DNA of 64,000 bases from Hawksworthiomyces lignivorus (GCA_002917075.1 NTMA01000013.1:186001-250000); one strand, 5' to 3'; shown: positions 34,780 through 46,737, counted from the stretch's first letter. A program made the numbers and translations. Notes: generated from the letters alone by a model not told the origin.

Positions 34780-37700
34780 ATGAGCGAGATATCATCTGCA
34801 CCGACCCCCTCGTTCCGCGGCAGAGGCCGTGGTCGAGGCAGGTCACAGGCCGTCCGGGCGCACGTCGCTCGCCTGGCTCAGCAGCGGAAAGCGGCCAACG
34901 GCCGCCGGGGTCGTCAAAAACTCTACGACCACCCCAAGCCGCAGGCTGCTTCTGAGCGCCTGAAGGAACTCAAAGCCGCGTTCTCCGCCGTGGCCAACGC
35001 CATCCGCCCAGCTCTCGAGGACCTGGCGGATCGCAACATCGAGAGGCTGAAGAGCCATCTCAGTGCACACCGCGAGCTGCAGGAGTACCAGGACATCAAG
35101 TCCTTCCTTGAGAGCCGCCTGCGCCAAGCCCAGGCCATAAACAAGAACCAACTGGTGTTGGACACAAGACTAAAAGACTACATCTTTGAGAAGTCGCGTG
35201 CCATAACCAAGACGAGCTTCATTGTAGGTCGCTCACATCACTTGCTGTTGAACTGGCGCAGATCTCTGTTGTCCGAGACGACAGAGGCATACTTTGACGA
35301 TTTGATCACTAACACAACATCCTATTGCACAGCGGGACTGTGAAGAAGCCACAGATCGCTTCCTCGATGCACAACTCATGCGGCTCGATCGCTTAGAGAT
35401 GCTTCATGACAGCGCGCTTCCAACTGATGTGAGTATTTTTCGACTTTGTGTTGTTGACTTGCTTTCTCCACATGTCAACAGGTCATGTGACCAGTACAAC
35501 CCGTGTTAATGCTTCCGCAACCAAGATTATCGATGACACTTGGAACTTCCAAGAGCTCAGCGAAGAGAGGTTCTACGACGTCAAGGCACACGTAGAGTAC
35601 CGCACAGACTTGGGCACTCATCCCATCTATGGGAACAAGGTCGAGGTACCGTGTACCAAGACCGTGACCGGGCGCCGGCTGGAGCTCGATGTCGCAGACG
35701 CCCCAGATGCCGCAGATGCTGCGGATGCCGCCGATGTCGCAGGCGACAATGCCTTGAAGCCCTCGCCCAAGCGTAAGGCCGAGGACGAGCCTGACATTCC
35801 CCAGCCGCGCAAGCGGCTGATTGGCGTGTCTAGCGAGGCCGAGTCGTCAGACGCCCCGCGGCACATTGGCGGTCTGCTCTCGGCCGTCGTGGCGCCCACG
35901 GGCGAGGACGACGACTATGAAGCCGAGGCAGCCGGCAGCCCAGGGGTCGATTCGAAGGTGCCCTCACCCAGCCCGGCTCTTGCCGAGGAGGAAGAGGAGA
36001 TGTTAGAAGAAGACGAGAACGGCACGCCCTTAGGCGAGGACGACGAGGCTGCTGTCTACCGCCCGTCCGAGAAGCTGCCGCCGCTTCCAAATGGCGCGAC
36101 CGAGCCCGATGCATTCGGCGTCCGCCTCGTCAACAAGCGCCGCACCGCCAACTTTGACGTGTACAACCGCATCCTCGTGCCGGCACTCTTTGAGTTTGAG
36201 CCCCATGAAATCGGCTTCCGCGACTCCACAAACGACAAGTCGCGCGGCGCCACCAAGGCCAAGCGCGGCAAGTACCTGGACACACCCAATTCCAACACCA
36301 TGCACTTTGACCGCTCGCTGTGGCAGTACGACGCCACCACGTACGAGGAGGGCGATATCGACGAGGAGCTCATCAAGAAGCACGCGCTCCACCCCAAGTA
36401 CGGCATCTTCTTGCGCACGTCCGTCAATGAAGAGGAGCCGCCCAAAGACCGCGTCTCCGGCCTGCGGCCCATTGTATTCTACACGGCGCACGGCCGCACA
36501 TTTATCAGCTCGCGGTCCGTCAAGATCGCGCGTCTGGAGGACGGCGCCGAGGCCTCATCCAAGCTGCCAGAGCTGTCTGCCGCCTTTGCCGAGTTCCTCG
36601 ACAAAGAAGGCATACCGGCGCAAGACATTCAGCCGGCTGAAGAGCTCGTGGAAGATTTCCGCGAGAAGATGAAGAAGCTGTGGCTGGGTCCGCGCCGCGC
36701 GACCCGCGACGAGACCGAAGAGGAAGAAGAGAAGTCTGTCGAGGTCGACATGGAGGACGCAGAAGAGCCGGAGGAAGAAGTGCTGGTCAAAGACCGCAAG
36801 GTGGACGTCCTCCAGCGGCAAGATGAGGAAGAGGAAGACGCCTATGCAGCAGAGATGGCCATCGACGCGGCTATCGGCGCCATCCTCGAAGCCGCAGCCA
36901 CCACAGACGAGGCGGAGGGGTCCCGCTCCATCCAGCGCCAGCCTTACGGCGACGATGCGGTCTACGGCGCTCCGAGAGCCGTGGCCGCCTCGTCTGCCAC
37001 GCCCCCCCCGCCTCGGCGAGCGACCTCGCGGCCGTTTGACCCCGTCCGAGACGTCTTCACAGACAGCGCGCCTCCCAGCACCGACGATTATGTCGACCAT
37101 CGGAGAGGCAGCACCGACTACTATCCGTCGTCGGCGTACATGCCGAGCGAGCAGCCGCACCAGCAGCAGCAGCCGTACGCCGACGCGTCCAATCTGTTGT
37201 ATATTGCCAGCTTGGCCTCGGACCAAGAGTACATCCCGACCTACCACCAACCTACATACCACCACCCTCAGCCGCACTCCTACCATCAACAACCGCCGCA
37301 GCCGCCTCTGCATCATCTGCCGCCGCGGGCCCCGCCGCTTGCGCAGCAGCAGCAGCAGCAGCAGCAATCGTATCCTCCGGCAGAGCCTGTTCCCATGGAC
37401 TACCCGCCGCCGCCGCGGAGGATGTCCATGGATCCACCAGAACCATACCAGCACCACCAGCCGCAGCAGCCGCAACCGCAGCAGCTTTTGGACCCCCGGT
37501 TATTCGGCGAGTCTGCTCCCCAGCACCAGCACCTCTCGCAGCCAGATGTCGGCAGCAGCGGCAGCAACGGCTATGGACATAGCGGCTACTACCAGCAGCA
37601 GCACCAACCTAGCTATTTGCACAACAGCTACCATCAAGGAGGGGCGCGGCTGCCGTCGCCCCTTTCGGGACCCCCTCCGCTCGACTATTACAACCAGCCG

Positions 37701-38867
37701 CCGCCGCCGCCGAGCAGTGCATACGGACAGCCGCCGCCGAGCGCGCACGCGCACCCAACGCTGCCGCCACCGCAGTCAATTCCGCTGGATGCGTCCCCGT
37801 CGCGCCGGCCGCAGTACCACATGTCGCCGCCTCCGCCGCCGCCTCCGTCCCAGCCCTTGGCACAGCAGCCAGGCCACTCGATGATGCGCTCCTCTTATCC
37901 CAACAGCTATGGGCCCCTGCCAGGCGAGCCAGACAGCATGCTGCCGCCGCCGTCGCACTCGTCGTCTCGCAGCCAAGGCCCTCCCCCACCCTACCATCCG
38001 GGACCCCCCCTGCAGGGCTTGTCCGGGCAGCCAGGCGCGGCCGCTTCGCCGGGGCCGCTGCCGCCGCCGACCCTTCACCGGTCGTCGTCCTCCGCCTCAC
38101 CGCACGTGTATCCGGCCCAGCCGTCCATGCACGAGCCGCCGCACGCGCACCACTACCAATACGCTAGCAGCGAGTACCAGCGCCACCGCAGCGGCAGCTC
38201 CCCGCCTCCGCCGGACATTGCGTACGGCAGCGGCGGCGGCGATCCCCAGCAGCCGATGAATGGCACCGCCAACGGCAACAACAACAAGTACCGCAAGCTG
38301 GAGCCGGCGCCCCTGATGGGGTCCCAGCGCAGATGGTCGGAGAGCAGCAGCCCCAGCGGCGCCGCGGCCGTCCTGGCTTCCGTCGCCGCTCCTCTTCCGC
38401 CTCCCTCGGCAGGCTCGGCGGGGGTAGTACTTCCTCCGCTCGCCCCGCCTGCGGTGAACGCCGCAGCGTCGTCTGCAGGCGGCGCCGGGGTGGTGGGAGC
38501 GCCTCCTCCTCCCAGCCTCTCGTCTGCCTCGTCGTCTGTCACCGCCGGCGCCTCTGCCTCCTCTGCGGCCCCCCCGTCCGCCAAGGAGCTCCGCACCGTG
38601 CCGTACGACTACGAGAAGATCAAGGACTACGACGCCGTCGAGCCGCCGCCGAGCCACGGGCCCAAGGCCATCCGCGGCTGGGCGCACAACAACGTCAAGC
38701 GGGGCAGCCGCGGCGCGGGTGGTGGCGGTGGCGGTGGCAGCATCGGCGGCAACGGAGGCGCCGCTGCGCGAGCTGGACCGGGCGGCGCGGGTGGGATGGT
38801 CAGCGTCAAGGCCGAGCCGGCCGAGTGGGACAAGGACGAGAAGCAGCCGCCGCCGCCGCCACAGTAG
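34780..38867 (+). CDS. large conserved-type nuclear protein of unknown function, Q/P/A-rich C-terminus
   Basis: Seen: exons 34780-35223, 35333-35432 and 35482-38867 give about 1309 aa. Intron 1 is well supported (GTAGGT, CACTAAC branch, GCACAG). Intron 2 is chosen to keep frame (GTATTT...AACAG, 49 nt) and is less certain. The N-terminus has an RGRGRGRGR stretch, then a helical region (about 45-180; ERLKELKAAFSAVANAIRPA). A basic bipartite-like segment (SPKRKAEDEPDIPQPRKR) suggests nuclear import. The middle (about 380-530) is the most protein-like: NFDVYNRILVPALFEFEPHE and RPIVFYTAHGRTFISSRS. An acidic stretch (DETEEEEEKSVEVDMEDAEE) follows, then some 600 residues of poly-Q, poly-P, H, S and A. 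I do not recognise the family; a chromatin or transcription cofactor is a guess from composition only. Confidence 0.7.
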
Positions 38868-39862
38868 CAGCAGCTGCTGCAGCTGCTGCCGTAGCAAGCA
38901 GACGCAAACCAGGGGTGGTGCTGTGAGAAGCATGAGTCTTTTTTGCTGGAAGTTTGGGAAGGGAGGCGGTCTTTATTTCACCCCTCCCTCCCCCGTCGGC
39001 ATGTCTGTCGTTTTTAAGAACGAACCATTCTCTTGTATAGCATACTTCTTTTTCCTCCCCCACAATTGTTTATTTTTGTTTATTGCACTTGTTTTACAGT
39101 CTGCTCTTCTTAGTTTTCTCTCGTCCTGAGAGGAGAGAAAGAGATCTCATGCGCACAGTTTTATAGGACACACAAAAATAAGGCGCTTATATTTGTCTTT
39201 CGCATCTTCTACTTCTTGTTCTTATAGAGGCTTTTAGCTACAAATTAAAGGGACAACGTAATCTACTCAACATTTTCATGCTGAATATTTGCAAGTGTTC
39301 TCGTTTTGTAAACGTGAAAGGGGGCTGGATAAGAACATAAAGAGACATGCATTTTGAAAATTCATAATTACCAAGCTATTGTTTATTACGGTACATATCA
39401 TAAGCCTCAAGGGCACAATAGCTGGAAAGACAGCTAATCCTTTTCCCAAGTCTAGAGTCGCTTTTCCCTCTTTTTTCTCTTCCTTTTGATGGACACGAAG
39501 CATACTATGATAAATGAACACGAAAGGAGTCCCCGTAGCTTGTTTTCCGCCGCTGATGAAAATCCACCTTATTTTTAGTCCCCTTCGCCAAGTTGGATCA
39601 TATCGCCCACTACCAGCCTAGGAAACTGTGCCCCTGGGAAAAGGTTAATTTTTTTTATCTTTTTTAAATTCATTTCCTCATTCGATCATGTTTTTTCATT
39701 GCTGTGCTCTCCAAAACGTCCTCCTTTAACATATCGGGCAGCAAGCTCTTGCAAGACCTTAATTCGATGGTCTACATCGCTCTGCAAACAGGAAAGTTCG
39801 TTTGTAAATTTGTTCAATACCAGCTGGCTAGGTAACGGGAGATTGGTTGGTCTCAGGGTGTC
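38868..39862. other. convergent intergenic region
   Basis: Contains the 3' end of the gene ending at 38867 and AT-rich spacer. Nothing else is seen. Confidence 0.5.
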
Positions 39863-40306
39863 CTATTCTGACCCGGAGCTGGCTTCTTCCGCCAAGCGAG
39901 TGTTTGTATCGGTAGCCGCATGGCGACCGAATGAGCGAGAAGTATGTATCTGGTGAGCATCTGCCCGTGTATAGAAGGAGGATAACTGCGGTGGCAGCGA
40001 CAGCTCTGTTGATTGTAGCCGATGCGGTGCAAGTGGTAGTGGCGGCGGATGCGATTTAGCAGGAGACTGGAACGCTGCAGGATATGGCATCGGCATTTCA
40101 AACTCTGTTGTGCGCGGTGATGCCAGTCGTGGTCGGTAGGGATGCCGTTGCTGCGTGGGGGGATGGGTCACCAGCGCAGGCAGAGGTGACACACTCATTA
40201 CAGGTGCTGCCCTCAATTCGGGCCAAGAAAGAGGGCACGCTCGGGCCGGCGCGTAGAGCGGCGACGACCCTGACTGCAAAGATGAACGTGTAGGCGTCGC
40301 TGATAT
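39863..40306 (-). other. in-frame reading frame continuing past the AOS1 stop codon
   Basis: Immediately behind the TAG at 40307-40309, the same frame stays open for 147 codons to a second stop. The translation is Ser/Pro-rich and coding-like (ISATPTRSSLQSGSS, RACPLSWPELRAAPV, LAEEASSGSE). It has no ATG near its start. It may be a former C-terminus, a readthrough extension or chance. Confidence 0.35.
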
Positions 40307-42034
40307 CTAAGCAGCGCCGGCACCTGTGCCGGCGCTGGCTGTGCTGCTGGCACCGTCGGCGTTGCCCGATGCTGAAGACGTAGGCCCAGCAGGCGGCCGT
40401 TGCAGCCGCTGTGGCATTGCCGCGGGAGCCGCTGCCTGCGGGACAACAAGCTGCGATTGGGAGGGCACCTGTGCAGATGGCGTTGGTATCGCAACAGGGA
40501 TCTGCGGCATATTGTTGTAGATGCGGCTGTTCGCCGCCACCTGCTCTGTAGCTATAGCCGCCGCAGCAGCGGCAGGGGCAGGGTCGGCTGGCCGGGACGA
40601 TGTTGCCGAAAACATCTGGCGTCCCAGAGTGCCCTCTGGGTGCAGCGCATACACGGCAGCCTGCATATTAGCGCCGTCGAAGACTAGGAGGTTCTGGATC
40701 GGCTGTTGCGAGTGGCCGAGGGTGTTGATGACATCTTGCGCGAGCTGACCGCCAATAGATGTCACGACGGGCGAGATTTCGCTGCCAGCGATGCCGAGCA
40801 GAAACGCGTGGATCTTCTCGGCCGGCAGCTCGGGCGTGCCCAGCGCCTTCTGCTTTATGCTCACCAGCCGGATAAACTCGCTGAGGTCTTGCGAATTCCC
40901 CAGAGCTGGCATGCGGTGTCCTTCGAAGGCGTGGAGCTGCTGGAACTCCCACAGCGCACGCAGGCACGGCAGGAAGGGCGTCACGTTGCGCAGGCGCCGC
41001 GGCGAGTTCCTGATTAAGGCTGGCAGACTTGCCGCGTCGGAAGCCAGGAACCAGGTCGAGTACAGCTCGCGCTTAGTGACGACCTCCTTGTCGGGGGCAC
41101 GACTGGCGCTACCGGCGGCGCCGCTCTCTTGCGGCTGCATCTGGACGTCTACGACGGTGCGCGTGCGCGTCTCCTGCGTGCCCTTCGCAGTGGGAAGGTT
41201 GCCTCGTTCACGGACGATGACAAAGTCGTGCTCAATCAGGTCCGCAAAGACGTACCCAAAGTAGCCGTAGGTGCTGGCGGCGTAGAACGGGCGGTCTGCC
41301 AGGCGCGTGGCCGTGTTGATCACATTGAGCGTGTCGGGGTCCAAGTCAGTCGCGATGACCAGGCTGTACGGCTGGAAGAAGCTCGGCCCCTTGGTCCGGA
41401 TGTCATCTTGGTCCACGATCACGTTGACGCGCGGGTTCATTGAACGCAGCTGTGCACTGGCAACCGTGGCACGGTTGACACCCACGACGGCAGCGGTAGC
41501 TCGGTCAGCGGCCGCTTGCCTCTCGGCGGCAGTCGCGTTCTCTCCCACGACGCGGTCATCGCTGCCGGCGGCACCTGGTGCAGCCAGCAAGAACTGCGCA
41601 CCCAGGTCGGCCTCCATCACCGGCTCGTGGTCGATGATAGTCAGCGAGCCGATGCCAGCAAGGACCAAGTTCTTGGCAATCTCGTTGCCCAGAGCCCTGA
41701 TGGTGATGAGCAGCACGTGAGCAGAGCGAATCCGCTCTTGTGCTCGCATGCCCCAGAGCCGGATCTGGCGATCATACAGGGCAATCTCGTCTGTGGTCGG
41801 CCGTGTCAGCGCGGGCCGCTCTGCCACGAAGGCCTGAAAAGCCAGAAGAAAGCTCCCCAGACCTCGGGAAACCGAGTGCCAAAAAAAAAACGCAGACTCA
41901 CCTTCGGTCATAGCCCGCTCTGCGGACGGCTGTGCCGCTGCTTGGTTGGGAGCCATTGCTGTAGCCGTTGTCCCGTTTGTCCCGTTCCGAAGTAGAAGGT
42001 TAGGCTGGCTAGCTGGCAGCTGAGTTGAGTTCAT
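40307..42034 (-). CDS. AOS1: SUMO-activating enzyme subunit 1 (AOS1/SAE1)
   Basis: Seen: exons 42034-41902 and 41820-40307 give 548 aa. The 81-nt intron (GTGAGT...GGCAG) restores TEERPALTRPTTDEIALYD. The ThiF/E1 fold starts with YDRQIRLWGMRAQERI, the nucleotide-binding segment is NEIAKNLVLAGIGSLTIID, and later come YGYFGYVFADLIEHDF and SEISPVVTSIGGQLAQDVI. Known: Aos1 pairs with Uba2 (which carries the catalytic cysteine) to adenylate SUMO in the nucleus; the Aos1 half typically lacks that cysteine, as here. Yeast Aos1 is 347 aa; the excess comes from an N-terminal N/Q/A tail (about 45 aa) and an A/P/S/Q-rich C-terminal tail. Start MNSTQLPAS is preferred, since the upstream Met would add an atypical basic leader. 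Because the intron length is a multiple of three and holds no stop, retention would add 27 aa. Confidence 0.93.
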   Translation of the reverse strand: MNSTQLPASQPNLLLRNGTNGTTATAMAPNQAAAQPSAERAMTEGESAFFFWHSVSRGLGSFLLAFQAFVAERPALTRPTTDEIALYDRQIRLWGMRAQERIRSAHVLLITIRALGNEIAKNLVLAGIGSLTIIDHEPVMEADLGAQFLLAAPGAAGSDDRVVGENATAAERQAAADRATAAVVGVNRATVASAQLRSMNPRVNVIVDQDDIRTKGPSFFQPYSLVIATDLDPDTLNVINTATRLADRPFYAASTYGYFGYVFADLIEHDFVIVRERGNLPTAKGTQETRTRTVVDVQMQPQESGAAGSASRAPDKEVVTKRELYSTWFLASDAASLPALIRNSPRRLRNVTPFLPCLRALWEFQQLHAFEGHRMPALGNSQDLSEFIRLVSIKQKALGTPELPAEKIHAFLLGIAGSEISPVVTSIGGQLAQDVINTLGHSQQPIQNLLVFDGANMQAAVYALHPEGTLGRQMFSATSSRPADPAPAAAAAAIATEQVAANSRIYNNMPQIPVAIPTPSAQVPSQSQLVVPQAAAPAAMPQRLQRPPAGPTSSASGNADGASSTASAGTGAGAA

Positions 42035-44660
42035 TGTCACCAAATTTTTCTGCTTGGGAAGATGTCGCGATTTGCCAACACTGTTTGCCCCTCCAAGTTG
42101 CAACAGGAGCTTGTGGGATGTGATTCGCGAGACGGGGAGACAGAACAGTGAATCACAAAAGAACGCTCTAGACGTGAATGGCTATAGCTGTAAAGCACCA
42201 CCTGCACTGGCAACGTGGCGATATGATGGTGCTGGGATATGATGATGTGGATGGCGGGTGATGAGAGGCTATTTTTGATGGTGTGTTGTTTGTTTTGGTG
42301 AAGGGATGGTCTAACAGCAAATTTTTGTTTGTTAAATTAGAAATGCGGTGTGCCAACTTGAGCTTGGAGTGTTACGTCCACAAGACAAGGACCAGCTTTT
42401 GACATAGTACGCGTAAGATTCACGTCTGGGTGTTCCAATGGGCATTTATCCAGGATTCTATCACGAGCTGCTGGCCATGGCATCCAAATATCGATTTTGT
42501 CGCGAGGCGATGCTGACTTGAAATAGACGAAGCTACCCTTCGCCCATGGCACAGGCACCTGGCGGGTTCGGCTGTGGTGGTGCTATCGGCCCAGTTCCGA
42601 CGAGAAAGGCTCTAAAAATTTGGCGCCTTTCTCCTGCCATCGGAAGCGCTCGTCAATCGCTATAGCCCTCTGCGAGCGCGCAATTGCAGGCGCTTTCCGC
42701 CCTTGGAAGGAGCAACTGGGTTTGGTGGGGTAGCTAGGGCTGCCTAGCTGGTAGTAAAATGCGAGTGTTGTATGAAGATGCGCACACATCACTAGCCGTT
42801 AGCTGGGAAAACGCGATGAGCAGTTGGCTCTTTCCCTGACAGCTTAAGATACAATTTAGACTGTTATCATTTGCCGCAAATCAAGAAACACAGACAGTAT
42901 TAGTACTGGACGAAGTACGACTACTACCGAGGCGCTAGAGAAGAGCGCCAGCCGCACCTTCTCAACACAATCCCCCCCCCATACTGTACATACAACTACA
43001 TATAATGTGCTTTGTGCGCTGCTTCGGCCTGTATAAGACACACATGTAACAGGCGAGATCTGTCCTCTGCTTACCGCAAATTGACGGTTCCCTCGAGTAA
43101 AATGTGACAAGACCGTCTTCCTCGCAGTGAAGATGCCTTTCTCAGAATTCACTTCATGTTTTATTTGTTGCTCATTTTTTTTTTGGCCTTTTGGTGTTTT
43201 GGTGTTTTGTCTCTTGTATTTTGCAGTTGTGTCTCTGTCTCTTTCCTCTTGTGGCGCACCAATTCACGGCTCTTTCCCTATTCTGTACTTCTAACGCAGT
43301 TGCTGTTGGGCTCCGCTGCATAATAAACGGGTACATCGGCTACGCTTCCTATCTGCGTAGTGCGGCAGTCTGGACAAAGGGCAGCTATTACCACCTCGAG
43401 CAGGCATGAGCCTATCCATGGTCTGTATTTGCCATCGAATGCCGTCACGAATTCCGTACAACAACGAACGTCTCACAATGTCGTAAACCAGGAAATGAGA
43501 AACCCGCATGAATAGCGAGCAAACGTAAAGAAACCGGGTCATGACTTTCCCCCCTCTCTATCTCCGCGTTGTTCCACGAAGTGCACGAGACAGAAAGAAG
43601 AAGAAGAAGAAGAAGAAAAAGCATGCATCGTACATTCGTACATCTGTAGACTCGTAGGCGAGCAAGGACGAGAGGAAAATGGACCGGAACATGTGCATTT
43701 TCTGCTTTCATTCACGTCGTCGCTCTGTGGAAGCAGGTCGTCCGTTTTCCTCTTTTTCCCCTCAACCGGCAGCTGTGGTTGCACGTCTTTCTTTCCTTTT
43801 TTCAATCAATAATCCGCAGCTTCTGTCAAGTCTCTCAGCTCTTTCCGTTTTTAATCTTGCGTTTCTTTTTCGCTTCTGTCTTCTCTCTCTCTCTCCTTCC
43901 TTTCTCTTTCCTGCTTTTTTCCCCCCTTCCTTTTTTTTTTTCTTTTCGATATGTCTTGCAAGAGCAAACTGCAAATCTGCATGACCTCCACCAACTCGTT
44001 AATACACTGGTCCACGCACTGTCTTCTTGAGCCTTGCCCACTGTCCTCACTGTCCTCTCTCCTCTTGCTATTCTCACTATTCCCACTATTCTTGCTGTTC
44101 TCACTGTTCTCACTGTTCTCACTATTCTCGCTGTCCTCACTGTTCTCGCTACCCTCACTAATGCTATTTTCGCTGTTGTCACTGTACCCCCAAATTTCTC
44201 CAGGGCTCGTGAATATTGCTATCCCTCTTACACTGTCCCTGTTCTTATCCTTCCCCTCCCCCCACACAGAGAGGCACTGCCCTCGCACTCTTTTCTCATG
44301 GTAAGTCACAGCGAGTGGATCTCGGAATCTCTTCTCTACTTCTTTCCCCCTCCCAATCCCTTTGCCCTGGCCCACGAAATTCCCAAATAAAATACATACT
44401 TCACAGTCTCTTTTCTCCACGCACACTTTCTCTCGCACTCCTCTTCTTTTGTTGTCTTGTCATCTCTTCCTTTCATAGGCATATTCCGGCTATCTTGTGG
44501 TTGTCAGAGAATCCCAGGCAACCGCCCGCCGCCCCAGTCAGCCCGGGAAACGTGGCTGACTATCTTGGCCTCTGCGTTTATTAACTATAACTAGTCTGCC
44601 GACTTTCCTCGCCGTCATTCGAGTAGGCTGCACTCCTCTTCCACGCCCGATCCCGAGTCT
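42035..44660. promoter_or_regulatory. divergent intergenic region
   Basis: 2.6 kb between the AOS1 (-) and 44661 (+) starts. The right-hand kilobase is pyrimidine-rich and includes a 9-bp minisatellite (44035-44186). No gene is supportable. Confidence 0.45.
44035..44186. repeat. 9-bp minisatellite (CTCACTGTT-like)
   Basis: About sixteen degenerate 9-mers of the type CTCACTGTT/CTCACTATT/CTCGCTGTC. The period of nine keeps one frame on the minus strand open with N-S-E triplets. It lies about 475 nt upstream of the next gene, probably in its promoter or leader. Confidence 0.8.
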
Positions 44661-46737
44661 ATGAACTTTCTCCTTGGATCTCCCGACCGACCTCCGCCTT
44701 ATTCTTCTTTGAACTCCACGAGTCTTGCGTCGGGCATGCCAGCTCAGCCCACCCGGCTATCGTCGCAAAATAGCTACACACGCAGGCCGTCAGAGGCTCC
44801 TTACTTTTCGCCCTTCAGCCAGGACGCCGCTCGGCCTCAGCCTCAGTCTCAGTCGCCAGCTGCGCTGGATTTGGCTCCTCTTACTCTCGCTACTTTGTAT
44901 GCTGCCCCAGCTCCTATCCAGCAGCCTCTACCTCCGCTTCGACTCTTGAACAGAGGCGTGAGCTACTCCGCTGGGCTGCCGCTGCCTTCGCTTCCGCCGC
45001 CTCCCCCGCCGCTGCCCCCATCGTCTTCCACGTCCAGGCAACTCGTTGGTGACCTTCCGCCTGGATACAGAGTACCCCGACAACGTTCATCTGCTCTCAA
45101 CTCGGTTATTTCCACCCTCGACGAGATTGGCCACAGCCTGGATGATGCCAACTCCCACCTCCGTGCCCTGCTGGATATGCCATCTCCAGACGAACTGCTA
45201 CTGAACCATTTTCCTCACCCGTTGTCCTCGTTTTCTTCGTCTCTACCGCACACAATGTCGTCTCGTCCCGGTGGCGGCGCAGGCAGTCGCCGGGAGTCCT
45301 CTCGCTCGGAAGAAAGCGGCCGTATGAGCAAGCGTCGCAGGCTAGACCCCGAAAAAACTGGCCCGCCTGCTTTCAAGGGCTTCCGCTATGGCCGCTTTGG
45401 TCAAGTTGAGCCAGGCCCGCTCACTATGGAAATCGTCAGCTGTGACGGCGGCCTCTACTCGGACGGAACATCGTACGCCGCCGAGAACATTCTGAAGAAC
45501 GACAACTCTGTCTATTGCACCAAGGGCAACCGGTGCAACATTGTGCTGCAGCACCAGGGCTGCACCACCTTCAGTCTCAAGGAGCTGATCATAAAAGCCC
45601 CCGGCAGAAACTACTCTTCTCCGTGTGTCCCCATCCCCTCCCCTCTCCAAATTTCCCGCTTTTCTAATTTAGGACGAAGCTAACCTTGGTACCATTTCTA
45701 GTGTTCGAGAGGGCATGGTGTTTCTTTCCATGTCCAAAGATGAACTGCTGACTACAGAGCAATACCACTCCAATGTACAACCGCCAACAGCAGCATCGTC
45801 CTCTTTGTTGCCACGCCCGATTCCCTTGCCGCCATATACGTTGGAACGGGTCTCCTCCCAGCGGCTGGCTGACATCACGTCGAGCTTTCACGGCCATGAT
45901 GAAAATGACGACGGCAACGGCCACGACGAGATGCACCCGTACGACGAGCTCTACAATTTTGTCCTGAATGACTCGGACAACGAGCCATCCACGGCGCCGG
46001 CCAACTTTGATCTAGCAAATCCTCCAACGTTTTACGTAGAGACGGAATGCAGCGACGACGAGGATGGCGAGGCTGCAGGAAGAGGGGGCAGAGACGGACG
46101 CGGCGGAGGATGGCGGGGAGCAGCTGGGTGGAGCCCCACGCCTCTCCGCAGCCGCCCGCGTCGCAGGATGCCCATATATGACGAATCGTCTCCCTTTGGC
46201 GCCCATGTGATAACTTGGGATATCGACCGCGACTACGGAGATGACCACGACGACGACTACACAGAACTCTACGATCTAGCAGGCGCAAATATTTCTTCAC
46301 CGGAGTCTCCTGAGAATGACGGCGACGCCAACGGCGGAGCAAGAGCCAGAGGCGACCGTGGCCGTGACCGCGGCCGCGGCCGCGGTGGCCATGATCTCGA
46401 GCGCAGTGAAACGCAGCCGTCGTTGCTGAATGGAGCTCCCTTCTTTGAGAGCGGCCAAGCCAGCAGCAACAGCAGGAACGGTGGCCAGAACGGCCAAAGC
46501 AGCCAGGGCGGTCAGAACAGCAGCGAGTCGTCTGCCATGGTGCCACAGGCCGAGTTTCACATCGAGAAAAACAAGAACAAGTGCACAATTCACTTTGATC
46601 CACCAGTAACAGCGCGGTATATTCTTCTCAAGATGTGGAATCCGCGCCAGGATATGGCCGGGAACATTGATATTCAAGGCGTCGTCGCCAAGGGTTTTGC
46701 GGGGCCTCGATATTTCCCCGCACTGGAGCTGAGATAA
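44661..46737 (+). CDS. fungal protein with a predicted galactose-binding-like (discoidin/DOC-type) beta-sandwich, split by a long insert
   Basis: Seen: exons 44661-45622 and 45702-46737 give 665 aa. The 79-nt intron (GTGTGT...TCTAG) joins GRNYSSP to VREGMVFLSMSKDELL. The N-terminus is S/P/L-rich and disordered. Residues about 230-350 form a conserved-looking block (RFGQVEPGPLTMEIVSCDGG, YAAENILKNDNSVYCTKGNR, FSLKELIIKAPG). A disordered acidic, RG- and N/G-rich stretch of roughly 230 residues follows. The block resumes at the C-terminus (KCTIHFDPPVTARYILLKMW, NIDIQGVVAKGFAGPRYFPA). The AENILKND and ARYILLKMW patterns resemble discoidin/DOC-like folds, known for ligand or ubiquitin-ligase substrate binding. 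This assignment is by pattern only; no enzyme motif is visible. Confidence 0.75.

Noticed and set aside
35429..35434. GTGAGT at 35429 as intron 2 donor of the 34780 gene
   Set aside because: Although closer to consensus, it puts the next exon out of frame with immediate stops; the GTATTT donor at 35433 keeps the frame. The choice should be checked with transcripts.
36555..38933. Several long antisense and alternative frames over the 34780 gene
   Set aside because: They result from high GC and codon repeats; only the chosen frame has balanced protein-like segments.
43851..44438. 195-codon minus-strand frame rich in N-S-E
   Set aside because: It is generated by the 9-bp minisatellite, which has no stop in this frame; the flanks have no coding character.
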